Shown here: positions 28,201 to 40,491 of the stretch, piece by piece
How positions within the stretch are numbered: position 1 is the stretch's first letter
Layout of the letters: every line of letters starts with the position of its first letter
DNA from: Henriciella sp.
GTDB taxonomy: Bacteria > Pseudomonadota > Alphaproteobacteria > Caulobacterales > Hyphomonadaceae
Direction of reading: 5' to 3'
Assembly (NCBI GenBank): GCA_017642885.1
Contig: JAEPOM010000007.1
Location: forward strand, 99,764-163,763
DNA length: 64,000 nt
Notes under the pieces: model-generated
Told to the model about the DNA's origin: nothing
The model's database searches: none
What the model saw: the letters and a program-made list of their open reading frames with translations, nothing else
Translations under genes and position numbers: made by a program

Positions 28201-28278
28201 CGCGAGTTCTTCGAGAAAATTCGCCCCGGGCGGGATTGTGTACACCTTTGGGCGATCTGGGCCGAGTAGGCGGCTCAT
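25246..28278 (-). CDS. addB: Double-strand break repair protein AddB
   Basis: AddB is the partner of AddA, with an inactive helicase-like fold and a second nuclease domain. The 1010-residue protein begins MSRLLGPDRPKVYTIPPGAN and has SERALAFAL, a degenerate helicase core and a C-terminal PD-(D/E)XK nuclease: VTRIEQLVRDPYAIYCEYVL, GTAIHKALERF, then AAILDFKSGKPP. The start at 28278 gives an ATGA overlap with the nucleotidyltransferase gene upstream; seven extra residues are possible. Classical iron-sulfur cysteines of the Bacillus AddB are not evident. Confidence 0.93.
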   Translation of the reverse strand: MSRLLGPDRPKVYTIPPGANFLEELAEVLANETGLADDPEAFADALIYVPNRRSERALAFALHKAGNREASLLPDIRALGDLETDDAPPSAETALADLPPVMSSAERIGRLTRLVMAYFESHGGGAPPASCLSAARELARVLDQAALSGEVDWSQIKSLVTESQLADHWQHSVEFLSIITEQWPTELESATRMDPYVRRYAAAEAMAREWKSNPPQTPIIIAGSTGATPASRLLMKAAMSLPNGLVLLPGLDIELGPEALDRIGSAPSHPQFTLARTLNELGLAPRDVHPWPARSSAPNASARRRLIHEALAPAPSTADWTLRLSQMAENGDTATLVKAALNGLSILDAEDDTDEALLAALLLRETLEHEGRTAALVTPDPGLARRVSAVLKRWDIEVAPSSGWPLTQTNAGSLALLVADWLLDPACPAALMAALNHPYCRLDPDATLALDRACLRGPRLWQDWPELVAHIDQLAQSKPSRHGHGSEEDFTRAQAVISDLTDVLLAALETAPCTGADWFSTISEIASGISHAPAPWSGEDGAALSRLMRDLSELAEPLGAQPPKIWNELLNAEALKVSVHTGSPHPRLAIWGPLEARLQTADRLILAGLNEGIWPAQPPAEAFLPRVFRNRIGLSDPDERIGLSAHDFAQLAAAPNVTLLSSQRRDDKPAVASRWLWRLKTLARGALGAGADISLAPPPDSNPLAWLEVLEKAPAPIEGFSAEPRPAPPVAARPNKLSVTRIEQLVRDPYAIYCEYVLGLRRLDPLNLPPDVRVRGTAIHKALERFEEEDTPNNPETLLTLLEEELRRGGEPESELIALRERRREISAKYLEWRADQAAKLDGQPLTEAYGEITLEIDGAAFTLSGTADRIERWIGGRAAILDFKSGKPPTEKQVRAGLSPQMPLQGLIAREGGYGKLGKADIEALTYLRFGTAFEIREIGEANARAGIEAASIADIVADAEAGLIRLITAFSKPDHPYLSAPRPERVSYESDYSRLARRDEWTGLTTYD

Positions 28279-28997
28279 GCGCCGTTGCAGCGCAGCCAAA
28301 ACTCTGCGTCCTTGAGCGCTTGCGGGTCGCCGACATGCAGCCAGAACCGATCGAGGGGTACGCCATGCACCCGTTTATTGGGGATCAGATCATTCCAGAC
28401 CCTGTTTGCGGAGAAGGGCTCGATCGGTGCATCATCATAGAGAGAGGGTTTGAGGATACGCACGCCAGCATAGGCCCAGGGTGCGCGCTCTGCGTCACCG
28501 CGGCGGGTGACGAACCCGCTTTCATCCCAGAAGAAATCTCCAGCACCGGGAAAGCCCAGGCAGCGCCGGACATCTGCCAGCAACAATAATTCATCCATGA
28601 GTTCCGAATCGAAACTCTGTGCGAGCGCTCTTAGCGGCCCCGGCCCAGTGGGTTCCCAAAAGGCATCCGTGTTTACGACAAATACCGGATCTTCGCCGAG
28701 CAAAGGGCGTGCCTTGGCGAGACCGCCACCGGTTTCGAGCACTTGGTCGCGTTCATCGGAAATCACGATCTGCAGATCGTGGCGGTCCTGAAGATGCGCT
28801 TCAACGAGGTCAGCGCACCAGTGAACATTGATCACTGCACGTTCAACGCCGGCCACGACAAGACTGTCCAGCAGCCGATCAATCATGCTCCGACCAGCAA
28901 CCTCGAGAAGTGGTTTCGCGGTCGCGTCGGTTAGCGGACGCATGCGCGTGCCCAGACCGGCTGCGAGAACCATTGCAGTGTGCGGCATGCGGCTCAT
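28275..28997 (-). CDS. murU: MurU-like nucleotidyltransferase
   Basis: A 240-residue sugar-1-phosphate nucleotidyltransferase with LAAGLGTRMRPLT (11-23), the lysine of AKPLLEVAGRSMID and FVVNTDAFW as the metal-binding region. In Pseudomonas MurU activates N-acetylmuramate-1-phosphate to UDP-MurNAc after AmgK phosphorylates MurNAc. The gene directly upstream encodes an AmgK-like kinase with a 4-base overlap, which supports that role over a generic mannose-1-phosphate guanylyltransferase. The start could also be MPHTAM, three codons later. Confidence 0.82.
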   Translation of the reverse strand: MSRMPHTAMVLAAGLGTRMRPLTDATAKPLLEVAGRSMIDRLLDSLVVAGVERAVINVHWCADLVEAHLQDRHDLQIVISDERDQVLETGGGLAKARPLLGEDPVFVVNTDAFWEPTGPGPLRALAQSFDSELMDELLLLADVRRCLGFPGAGDFFWDESGFVTRRGDAERAPWAYAGVRILKPSLYDDAPIEPFSANRVWNDLIPNKRVHGVPLDRFWLHVGDPQALKDAEFWLRCNGA

Positions 28998-30082
28998 GCT
29001 TCGGCCTCCAGAATAAATGGTGCGGTTTCGGCGACGAAGGCGCGCATCTCAGCCGCGGCTGGATGCTTGAGGTTTCGCGCAAGCATGAGCTGCTGGCGCT
29101 CCATGAACTGGCGATAGCGCGGCTTGCCATCGCGCGTCACAAGCCGTGCAAACACACCGGTGATGCGGAGGGCATTCAATGTCCCGATTACCGCGAGGCG
29201 TTCCTGGAGGCCTTCATTATCCTTTCCGCTTTCATCGAGATAGGTTCTCAATGCAGCGGTGGTCGCGGCCTCGCTGACGGTGCGACGTGCATCCTGTGTC
29301 AGCATGGCGAGGTCCCAGGCGTCCCACCCGAGCACAGCGTCCTGGAAATCCAACAAACCGATTTGCCCATCTGGCAACCAAAGCAGGTTTTCGGCGTGAT
29401 AATCGCGCAATGTGAACTCTCGTTGGAAACTGTTTGCTTGCTCGATCAGGGCGTCACGTGCCGCTTCCCAACGGATGCGATCAACATCGCTCATATGCGC
29501 TCGATCGTCATATTGGTGCACCCAATCCGCGTAGAGGTCGGCATTGGCGCGCAGAGCGATCTCGTCAAACGTAAGGATGGGCCATTGCTCGCCATCTTTC
29601 TCGAGGATGCTTGGCTTGGGATGACGGTGGAGCTTTGCAAGATCGCGCGCTGCCTGCGTGTAGAGCGGAACTTCTGCCTCCCCGCGCTCAATCAGTCGTG
29701 CGAACTCACGTTGTTCTCCGAAATCCTCCAGAAGCGCAAAACCCAGCTCGGCGTCGTGAGCCAATATTTCAGGCGCGCGCAAGCCAGCTTCTCTCAGATG
29801 GTTGGCGACCAGGACGAAAGCATCTACCCGGCTTGCGGCGAGCCTTGTCATGGCGTTCCAGCCGAGACGCTGCCGCTCATCCGCACTCATCTCGGGTGTG
29901 CACGGATCATCCTCAACGCGCGGAGCATCCATCAGCATTGCGGTGCTGCCATGTGGTGACGTGAGACGCGCGTATCGGCGTGTGGATGCATCCTGCCCGA
30001 GCCAGGCCATTGCGGCGTCTCCCCACCCGGCGCGCGCGAGGAATTGGTCTAGCTGCGTCTGGCGATCTGGATCAGAGCTCAT
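28994..30082 (-). CDS. amgK: AmgK-like sugar kinase (aminoglycoside phosphotransferase fold)
   Basis: A 362-residue kinase of the aminoglycoside phosphotransferase superfamily. Near the N-terminus are STRRYARLT and AMLMDAP; the catalytic loop is LRDYHAENLLWL and the metal-binding DFQD follows in GLLDFQDAVLG. AmgK phosphorylates the anomeric position of MurNAc and GlcNAc in a recycling route that bypasses de novo UDP-MurNAc synthesis. The start at 30082 (MSSDPDRQ) overlaps the tsaE stop by 11 bases; the longer open frame upstream is only the antisense-free read-through of tsaE in another frame. Function is inferred from family and the murU-like neighbour. Confidence 0.84.
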   Translation of the reverse strand: MSSDPDRQTQLDQFLARAGWGDAAMAWLGQDASTRRYARLTSPHGSTAMLMDAPRVEDDPCTPEMSADERQRLGWNAMTRLAASRVDAFVLVANHLREAGLRAPEILAHDAELGFALLEDFGEQREFARLIERGEAEVPLYTQAARDLAKLHRHPKPSILEKDGEQWPILTFDEIALRANADLYADWVHQYDDRAHMSDVDRIRWEAARDALIEQANSFQREFTLRDYHAENLLWLPDGQIGLLDFQDAVLGWDAWDLAMLTQDARRTVSEAATTAALRTYLDESGKDNEGLQERLAVIGTLNALRITGVFARLVTRDGKPRYRQFMERQQLMLARNLKHPAAAEMRAFVAETAPFILEAEA

Positions 30083-30518
30083 GCAGACGTTTCTGCCAGT
30101 CTTCGCCGTGCGGTTCCAGTATTGCTTTGCGCGTATCCCCAAGGATTTCCAATGACAGGTCGAGTCGCCAGCTCGGCAAGTGGGGTCCAGCGTGATCCGG
30201 CCATTCAATAAGCGCCAGCCCGTTCTGGGTTTCGTCCCAGCCGAGTTCGAACACTTCGTCGGGGGCTTCGAGCCTGTAGAGGTCCATGTGGAAAACTTGA
30301 AAGTCCGGGCCGTCATAGGTCTGGACCAGAGTATAGGTCGGGCTCGGGACATCGGTTGGCTGCCCGAGCAGGGTTTCGATCAAGGCGCGCGCAAAGGTTG
30401 TCTTGCCCACGCCTAGCCCGCCGCGAAGCGCAATGACATCGCCGGCCTTCAAGCGGGGTGCGAGCGCGCGTGCCAGATCGTTCGTGGCTTCGAGGGTGGG
30501 AAGATCAAAGTGTTTCAA
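30072..30518 (-). CDS. tsaE: tRNA threonylcarbamoyladenosine biosynthesis ATPase TsaE
   Basis: TsaE is the small ATPase of the complex making t6A37 on ANN-decoding tRNAs. The 148-residue product has Walker A GGLGVGKT (33-40), the switch region PSPTYTLVQTYDG, the Walker B-like HMDLYRLEAPDEVFELGWDE and LIEWPDHAG. Length and motifs are complete. The start overlaps the end of the PLP enzyme gene by 14 bases; downstream are amgK-, murU-like genes and addBA, a recurring order in alphaproteobacteria. Confidence 0.95.
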   Translation of the reverse strand: MKHFDLPTLEATNDLARALAPRLKAGDVIALRGGLGVGKTTFARALIETLLGQPTDVPSPTYTLVQTYDGPDFQVFHMDLYRLEAPDEVFELGWDETQNGLALIEWPDHAGPHLPSWRLDLSLEILGDTRKAILEPHGEDWQKRLHEL

Positions 30519-31566
30519 GCGTCGCCTCGATCGCGGCCACTAGCGCATCCGTTGGTTCGCAGCCCACAGACAAGCGCACAAACCCATCACTGACCTCATC
30601 GCCCCAACGCGCACGTCGCTCGGCGCTGGTATGGACGCCGCCAAAGCTGGTCGATGCGAATATTGCGGGGCAGTCTTCGATAAACCGCTCTGCGATGGAC
30701 TCTGAGCTGAACGTGAGACCCATGACGAAGCCGACGCCCGGATACTTTACCGCTTCAATGGCGGCGTGTCCGTCAATCGTATCGGCAAGCGCCTGAGCAT
30801 TGGCGCACATGCGCTGCAATCTGAGTTCTAGCGTCATCAATCCACGATGGACAAGAAACGACGCGAAGGGATCCGGAATGGAGCCGGAGACTTTGCGCCA
30901 TTTCCAGGCTTTCTGAAACAGCGCTTCGTCGCGTGTCGCGATATGCCCATAGAGGCAGTCCGAATGCCCCGCCATCGCTTTTGTATCCGAGCTCACAATC
31001 ATATCCGCGCCCAGATCGAGCGGGCGCTGAAGCAGTGGGGTCAGGGTGGTGTTGTCGACAATTAGAGTCGCGCCGCTCGCCTTGGCAGCTTCCGAAAGAG
31101 AGCGGATCGAGCAGAGATCAAGTCCAGGATTGGAGGGGGTCTCCGCCCAGACCACAGCATAGGAGCTAAGATCGGCCGCGGCGAATGCTTTGGTTGGGAT
31201 CGCGTCGAGATGGATATCGTGATCGCTGAGAATATCCCCCAGAAGGACGCGCGTTACGTAATAGCCGTCCGAGGGAACCAGCACCCTATCGCCTGCTTTC
31301 ACCGTCGCCATCAGCGCGGCAGTGATTGCAGCCATACCAGATGGAAACGCTATGACGGGCGCTTGCTCCAAAGCTCTGATGGCCGCTTCCGTCGCCTCGA
31401 CCGTCGGGTTGATGTCGCGGCCATATGTGTAGGGCGTGTCAGGCGTCCCGGACAGCTTGTACTTGGCCGTGGTCACGATAGGCGGACTGATCGGGTCGCC
31501 ATTTTCCAGCTGCCCGGTGCGGGCATGCAGCATGGCCATGATCAAATCAGAGGAATCTCTATTCAT
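30505..31566 (-). CDS. PLP-dependent trans-sulfuration enzyme (cystathionine synthase/lyase family)
   Basis: A 353-residue Cys/Met-metabolism PLP enzyme. The cofactor lysine is K196 in SSDTKAMAGHSD, with the conserved GMAAITAAL, AETPSNPGLDL, VDNTTLTPLLQRPL and C-terminal VRLSVGCEPTDAL. The N-terminal MLHARTGQLENGDPISPP matches the cystathionine gamma-synthase/lyase group. Which reaction it performs is not clear from sequence. It is shorter than usual (about 380-400). I chose the ATG at 31566 (MNRDSS); the 30 residues upstream in the same frame do not look like the family. Confidence 0.8.
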   Translation of the reverse strand: MNRDSSDLIMAMLHARTGQLENGDPISPPIVTTAKYKLSGTPDTPYTYGRDINPTVEATEAAIRALEQAPVIAFPSGMAAITAALMATVKAGDRVLVPSDGYYVTRVLLGDILSDHDIHLDAIPTKAFAAADLSSYAVVWAETPSNPGLDLCSIRSLSEAAKASGATLIVDNTTLTPLLQRPLDLGADMIVSSDTKAMAGHSDCLYGHIATRDEALFQKAWKWRKVSGSIPDPFASFLVHRGLMTLELRLQRMCANAQALADTIDGHAAIEAVKYPGVGFVMGLTFSSESIAERFIEDCPAIFASTSFGGVHTSAERRARWGDEVSDGFVRLSVGCEPTDALVAAIEATLETL

Positions 31567-31685
31567 TATGGGCTTGTGGCACAGTCTGGAAAGCGCGAAA
31601 AGGACGGGAAATATGACGCAGCGTCGCGTATTGCAAAAAGTTGACGCATGCGTCATGAAATATTTTGATGGGAGGCTGGACCAGC

Positions 31686-32927
31686 GTGGATTTGTCGAGT
31701 TCCAAACGTATCGTGATTGTCGGCGGCGGTCAGGCCGCGGCGCAAGCTTGCGCTTCGTTGCGACTGTTTGGATTCGAGGGTGATATCACGTTGATCGGCG
31801 AAGAAGCGGCCCTGCCTTATCAGCGCCCGCCTTTGTCAAAAGCCTACATGAAAGGTGAGCTCGCCGAAGAGCGGCTCTATTTCAAGCCGGAATCCTGGTA
31901 TCAGGATCAGAATATCGACACGATGCTCTCCATGCGCGCGACCCGGATCGATCGCAGTGCGCAAACGGTCGACCTCGAGCATGGTGGGAGCGTCTCCTAT
32001 GATGCGCTAATCATTGCGACAGGGTCTCGCCCGCGTGCATTGCCGGTCGAAGGCGCCGATCTGGATGGAGTGTTTGATTTACGCGACCTCGCCGATGTCG
32101 AACGTATTCGTCCGCGCATGATTGCCGGCCAGAAGCTTGTCATTGTCGGCGCGGGATACATTGGTCTCGAAGCTGCCGCTGTGGCGCGCCAAATGGGACT
32201 TGAGGTTACCGTCCTGGAAATGGAATCGCGCGTACTTGCTCGTGTGACCAGCCCGGTTATGAGTGCGTTTTTTGAAGCCGAGCACAGTCGGCAAGGCGTC
32301 AATGTGCGAACCGAAGCCCGCCTGTCTTCATTGGCGGGCTCCGAAGGAAAAGTCGCAACGGCTGTACTTGCGGACGGAACCGAGCTTGCGGCTGACATGG
32401 TCCTGGTCGGGATCGGTATTCTGCCCAATGTAGAACTCGCCGAAGCGTCCGGGATTGCCTGCTCCAATGGAATTCTCACCGATCGCGATGCCCGCACGAA
32501 TGATCCAAGGGTGTTTGCAGCCGGGGACTGCGCGGCGCGCCTGCTCGTGCATTATGGTCGCAAAGGCCGTCTCGAAAGCGTTCACAACGCGATCGAGCAA
32601 GGCAAGCTCGCCGCCGCTGCGATCATGGGTAAACCACGCCCGGCGGAAGATTGTCCGTGGTTCTGGTCGGATCAGTATGATCTCAAACTGCAGATCGCCG
32701 GTCTCAGCCAGAACTATGACGAGACGGTCGTGCGCGGCGACATAGATGCCCGCAAGTTCGCAGTCTTTTATTTGCAAAATGGCAAGTTGATCGCAGTAGA
32801 TGCAATCAATAGCCCGCCGGAATTCCTGGCATCGAAGAAACTGATTATGGCAGGTGCGTCCCTTGCGCCTGAAATATTAAGCGATACATCCCAATCCATG
32901 AAAGAGATCGCGGCAGCCGCCGTATAA
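31686..32927 (+). CDS. NAD(P)H-dependent ferredoxin reductase (putidaredoxin reductase type)
   Basis: A 413-residue FAD enzyme that passes electrons from NAD(P)H to a [2Fe-2S] ferredoxin. It has the FAD motif IVIVGGGQAAAQACASL near the start, LPYQRPPLSKAYM, IIATGSRPRALPV, the NAD(P)-binding LVIVGAGYIGLEAAAVA (about 150) and VFAAGDCAAR. The C-terminal domain contains FWSDQYDLKLQIAGL, typical of the ferredoxin/rubredoxin reductase group. I chose the GTG at 31686 because GGAGG lies 10 bases upstream. The ferredoxin gene follows after 15 bases. No cytochrome P450 or Rieske partner is nearby. Confidence 0.9.
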   Translation: MDLSSSKRIVIVGGGQAAAQACASLRLFGFEGDITLIGEEAALPYQRPPLSKAYMKGELAEERLYFKPESWYQDQNIDTMLSMRATRIDRSAQTVDLEHGGSVSYDALIIATGSRPRALPVEGADLDGVFDLRDLADVERIRPRMIAGQKLVIVGAGYIGLEAAAVARQMGLEVTVLEMESRVLARVTSPVMSAFFEAEHSRQGVNVRTEARLSSLAGSEGKVATAVLADGTELAADMVLVGIGILPNVELAEASGIACSNGILTDRDARTNDPRVFAAGDCAARLLVHYGRKGRLESVHNAIEQGKLAAAAIMGKPRPAEDCPWFWSDQYDLKLQIAGLSQNYDETVVRGDIDARKFAVFYLQNGKLIAVDAINSPPEFLASKKLIMAGASLAPEILSDTSQSMKEIAAAAV

Positions 32928-32942
32928 GGAGACGTCAGACCA

Positions 32943-33263
32943 ATGGCAAAAATTATCTATGTCGATCACGAGGGCACAGAACGTGCAATTGAAGCCACAA
33001 ATGGCGAGAGCGTGATGGAAGCTGCTATCAAGAATTCCATCCCGGGAATCGACGCCGATTGCGGCGGTGCCTGCGCTTGTGCAACGTGCCACGTCTATGT
33101 TGATGACGCGTTCATGGACAAAGTTGGCAAGCCAGAAGACATGGAGCAATCCATGCTCGATTTTGCTGAAAACGTGCAAGGCAACTCTCGTCTCTCATGC
33201 CAGATCAGCGTTAGTGACGACCTGGACGGCATGAAGGTTACGACGCCGGAAAGCCAGCACTAA
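32943..33263 (+). CDS. [2Fe-2S] ferredoxin, adrenodoxin/putidaredoxin type
   Basis: A 106-residue ferredoxin. The four cluster cysteines are C40, C46, C49 and C86, the C-x5-C-x2-C-x36-C pattern of the vertebrate-adrenodoxin/putidaredoxin class; C44 is an extra cysteine within the loop. AAGGAGACG precedes the ATG. It lies directly behind the reductase gene and is almost surely its electron acceptor. The terminal acceptor (P450, biotin synthase-like or ring hydroxylase) is not in the window. Confidence 0.93.
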   Translation: MAKIIYVDHEGTERAIEATNGESVMEAAIKNSIPGIDADCGGACACATCHVYVDDAFMDKVGKPEDMEQSMLDFAENVQGNSRLSCQISVSDDLDGMKVTTPESQH

Positions 33264-33285
33264 GCGTTTTCGCGACTGACTTAAG

Positions 33286-33316
33286 CGCCCCTGCCGATCC
33301 CGGCGGGGGCGTTTGT
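33286..33316 (+). terminator. Strong hairpin terminator
   Basis: An 11-bp GC-rich stem (CGCCCCTGCCG with CGGCGGGGGCG, one T-G pair) encloses a 4-base loop and is followed by GTTTGT. The T-run is short. It ends the reductase-ferredoxin transcript. Confidence 0.75.
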
Positions 33317-33400
33317 ATGTCTGCTGACGTGGCGTGACACCTTGGTGCGGACCCAATCCCTGCCTATGTCACCGCAAATTGTCCCTCCCAGGAGCCTCTC

Positions 33401-34195
33401 ATGACCCGATACACAGAGCTGCTATCCAGTCTGCAACGTCAATCTGATCAAAGTATCGACGCCCATATTCCGGAAAGCTGGATGCAGGGCCGGACAACCT
33501 ATGGCGGCTTAACCGCAGCGCTCTCGCTCCACGGCGCCTTGGGCCTGGTCGATGATATTCCACTAAGATCCGCGCAGGTGGCGTTTGTTGGGCCCGTAGG
33601 CGGCGATGTTCGCATCAAGCCAACACTGCTGCGCCGCGGGAAAAATACCGCCTTTGTCAGTGTCGACGTCGTTGCAGAGACAGGCATTGCCGCGCAGTCG
33701 ATCTTTGCGTTCGGAGCCCGCCGTGAAAGCGCGCTTCATTTTGACGATATGCCCATGCCGGATGCTCGCGCGCCGGAAGAAATCGAGTCTTTCTTTGACA
33801 AAGATCGCCCACGGCCCGGGTTCACTCAGAATTTTGATATGCTCATGGCGTCTGGCGGACGACCGGTGTCAGGATCATCGGAAAAGTCGATTGGCTTGTG
33901 GATGCGCCACCTTGACCCAGACGCCCCGCAGGATGCGACAGCGGTCCTCGCGATTGGGGATGCGCCGCCACCAGCAGCCATGTCGATGCTGTCTGTTCCC
34001 TCTCGGATCAGTTCCATGACCTGGATGGCAGAGTTCATGACGGATTCGATTTCAACCGACCCAGAGGGCTGGTTTTATGCTCAGCACACAGCCCAGCTTT
34101 CTAAGGATGGCTATTCAAGCCAATCCATGCGCCTCTGGAATCGCCAAGGCGAACCGATCCTGGTGGGTCGGCAAACAATTGCGGTTTTTGGATAA
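33401..34195 (+). CDS. TesB-like acyl-CoA thioesterase family protein
   Basis: The 264-residue product resembles double-hotdog thioesterases of the TesB/acyl-CoA thioesterase-like group: an N-terminal hotdog with WMQGRTTYGGLTAALSL (about 27-43), where the TYGG segment lines the active site, and a C-terminal hotdog with MTWMAEFMTDSI, WFYAQHTAQLSKDGYS and GEPILVGRQT. These enzymes hydrolyse acyl-CoAs; the chain length is unknown. AGGAG lies a few bases before the ATG. It converges on atpC with a 9-base gap. Confidence 0.8.
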   Translation: MTRYTELLSSLQRQSDQSIDAHIPESWMQGRTTYGGLTAALSLHGALGLVDDIPLRSAQVAFVGPVGGDVRIKPTLLRRGKNTAFVSVDVVAETGIAAQSIFAFGARRESALHFDDMPMPDARAPEEIESFFDKDRPRPGFTQNFDMLMASGGRPVSGSSEKSIGLWMRHLDPDAPQDATAVLAIGDAPPPAAMSMLSVPSRISSMTWMAEFMTDSISTDPEGWFYAQHTAQLSKDGYSSQSMRLWNRQGEPILVGRQTIAVFG

Positions 34196-34204
34196 AGTCT
34201 ACGC

Positions 34205-34606
34205 TTAGTTGACGAGCGCAGCTTTCAGATCTTCCAGATAGGAAACCTGCTCTTCGAGCGCAGGATTTGCATCCTTACCTTCTGCGAGCAACGCGCGATG
34301 GGCCTCGTCATACTCTTTCTGGACGCTCTCAACTGAAACGCTGTCGAGATTGACTGCTTCTTCGGCTAGAATAGTCAGACCAGCCGGGGTTACGTCAGCA
34401 AAGCCGCCGCGGACGAACAGCCGCATGGTCGTTTCGCCATTATCTTCGACCCGAACCACGCCATTCTTCAACGTCGTCATGAACGGTGCGTGATTGACCA
34501 GCACGCCAAACTCACCGTCAGAGCCAGGCGCGATGACATGATCTACGTCGCCGGAAAACAGTTCCCGAGCAGGGGAAACGAGAGAGAAGTGCAGTTTGTC
34601 AGCCAT
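34205..34606 (-). CDS. atpC: F1 ATP synthase epsilon subunit
   Basis: The 133-residue product starts LHFSLVSPARELFSGDVDHV and contains APGSDGEFGVLVNHAPFMTTL, both hallmarks of the epsilon beta-sandwich. The C-terminal region (LLAEGKDANPALEEQ) forms the helical part. Epsilon links gamma to the c-ring and can inhibit ATP hydrolysis. Last gene of the atpHAGDC operon, separated from atpD by a hairpin-bearing spacer. Confidence 0.95.
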   Translation of the reverse strand: MADKLHFSLVSPARELFSGDVDHVIAPGSDGEFGVLVNHAPFMTTLKNGVVRVEDNGETTMRLFVRGGFADVTPAGLTILAEEAVNLDSVSVESVQKEYDEAHRALLAEGKDANPALEEQVSYLEDLKAALVN

Positions 34607-34632
34607 GAGACATGCTTTCGTCTGGAGACATC

Positions 34633-34650
34633 GGCCCGCCGAAGCGGGCC
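34633..34650 (-). promoter_or_regulatory. UUCG-tetraloop hairpin between atpD and atpC
   Basis: On the minus strand, GGCCCGC and GCGGGCC form a perfect 7-bp stem around a TTCG loop, an especially stable RNA hairpin. No T-run follows, so it is unlikely to be a terminator. It probably protects the upstream atp mRNA or tunes expression of epsilon relative to beta. Confidence 0.6.
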
Positions 34651-34663
34651 AACTTCATTAAGC

Positions 34664-37292
<2,629 letters not shown>

Positions 37293-37325
37293 GCGGTCAC
37301 CGGCTCCTGGTCGTGAGGTTCAAAC

Positions 37326-39502
<2,177 letters not shown>

Positions 39503-39655
39503 CCTAGTCCTGAAACTTGTGCGGGCACCTACCACCTTGTTTCGGGGCTGACAACACGTCGGATCAGCCCAGGCTGCGACCGAATCGCGCGGTCGCTGCG
39601 TCAAGTGCTCCGATCTGCCATTGCGGGGGCGGGGAAGTTCTGCGAATTTATTCTC

Positions 39656-40489
39656 ATGCCACGCCCATTTTCAGATGTTTACACCTTTAATCACAAGCGC
39701 TTGGCGAACCAGTCCGTCACGTTCGACTGTTCTCAGGATGCGGATGTGTGGCCATGGCTTCGGCTCAGTCCCATTCATCCGATTTTGGTGCAGACGATCA
39801 ATTTCTGGGCCTCGATTGATTCGGGTGAGTTTTTGGGCACCTTTGATCCAGAGGTATGGACGGCGCTGACCGAGGTCGACTGGACGTGCGGGGCGTCCTC
39901 TGTTGGTCTGCCAGCGCGCGGGATCTATCGAACCGAGCAGCAGGAAAACCGCTCCCGCTATCATCTGGAATTTTTCGACGCGTCTGACCTTAGTGTTGCT
40001 CGAATGAGCGGCCGGGGCGTGACTTTTAGAACGCGCAACTTCGAAAACTGGCGCGACGAAGCCAAAGAGAAGATCGTCAAACCCGCGCCGCCGCCTTTCG
40101 ACTATGCTTCAAAAGAAGCCGTCGGGGTCGCAACCCCGTCTGAGAGTTTTCTGGCAGAGCTGACCCGCGCAGAAACCGTCTCGACATCCGGACTCATCAC
40201 CAAAGCGAACGGGCTTCGCCCTGCCCATCCTTATATCGGGGGATCCGGTGACCATGTGAACTCAACCCATATGGGCGAAGTGGGTCGGCAATTCGGCGCG
40301 CTGTTGTTGGAGCGGCCTCTGATCAATCGCAGCGGCGAGATGGTATTCTCGCACTATGTCGAGCTGGGAACTCCTTTTGATGTGGAGCTGCTCGCACATG
40401 ATGAGGGCGAGCAAATTTTCTCGCTGATCGCGCGCCAGGCCGGACGCGACTGCACCCGGATTACAATGCAATACGCGTTCGCCGATTAA
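39656..40489 (+). CDS. Conserved hypothetical protein, possible hotdog fold
   Basis: I do not recognise this 277-residue protein with certainty. It has no signal peptide or membrane segment. The layout looks like two alpha/beta halves: VTFDCSQDADVWPWLRLS...ILVQTINFWASID in the first, and HPYIGGSGDHVNSTHMGEVGRQ followed by FSHYVELGTPFDVELLAHDEG in the second, reminiscent of hotdog enzymes acting on acyl-CoAs. Its convergent neighbour is an acyl-CoA ligase, which fits but proves nothing. I chose the ATG at 39656; the 53 codons upstream overlap the atpH 5' end and look non-coding. The ribosome-binding site is weak. Confidence 0.6.
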   Translation: MPRPFSDVYTFNHKRLANQSVTFDCSQDADVWPWLRLSPIHPILVQTINFWASIDSGEFLGTFDPEVWTALTEVDWTCGASSVGLPARGIYRTEQQENRSRYHLEFFDASDLSVARMSGRGVTFRTRNFENWRDEAKEKIVKPAPPPFDYASKEAVGVATPSESFLAELTRAETVSTSGLITKANGLRPAHPYIGGSGDHVNSTHMGEVGRQFGALLLERPLINRSGEMVFSHYVELGTPFDVELLAHDEGEQIFSLIARQAGRDCTRITMQYAFAD

Positions 40490-40491
40490 GG

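Noticed and set aside
30083..30352. 90-residue N-terminal extension of the AmgK-like frame
   Set aside because: It lies entirely inside tsaE in another frame and is Arg/Thr/Trp-rich; the ATG at 30082 fits the kinase family.
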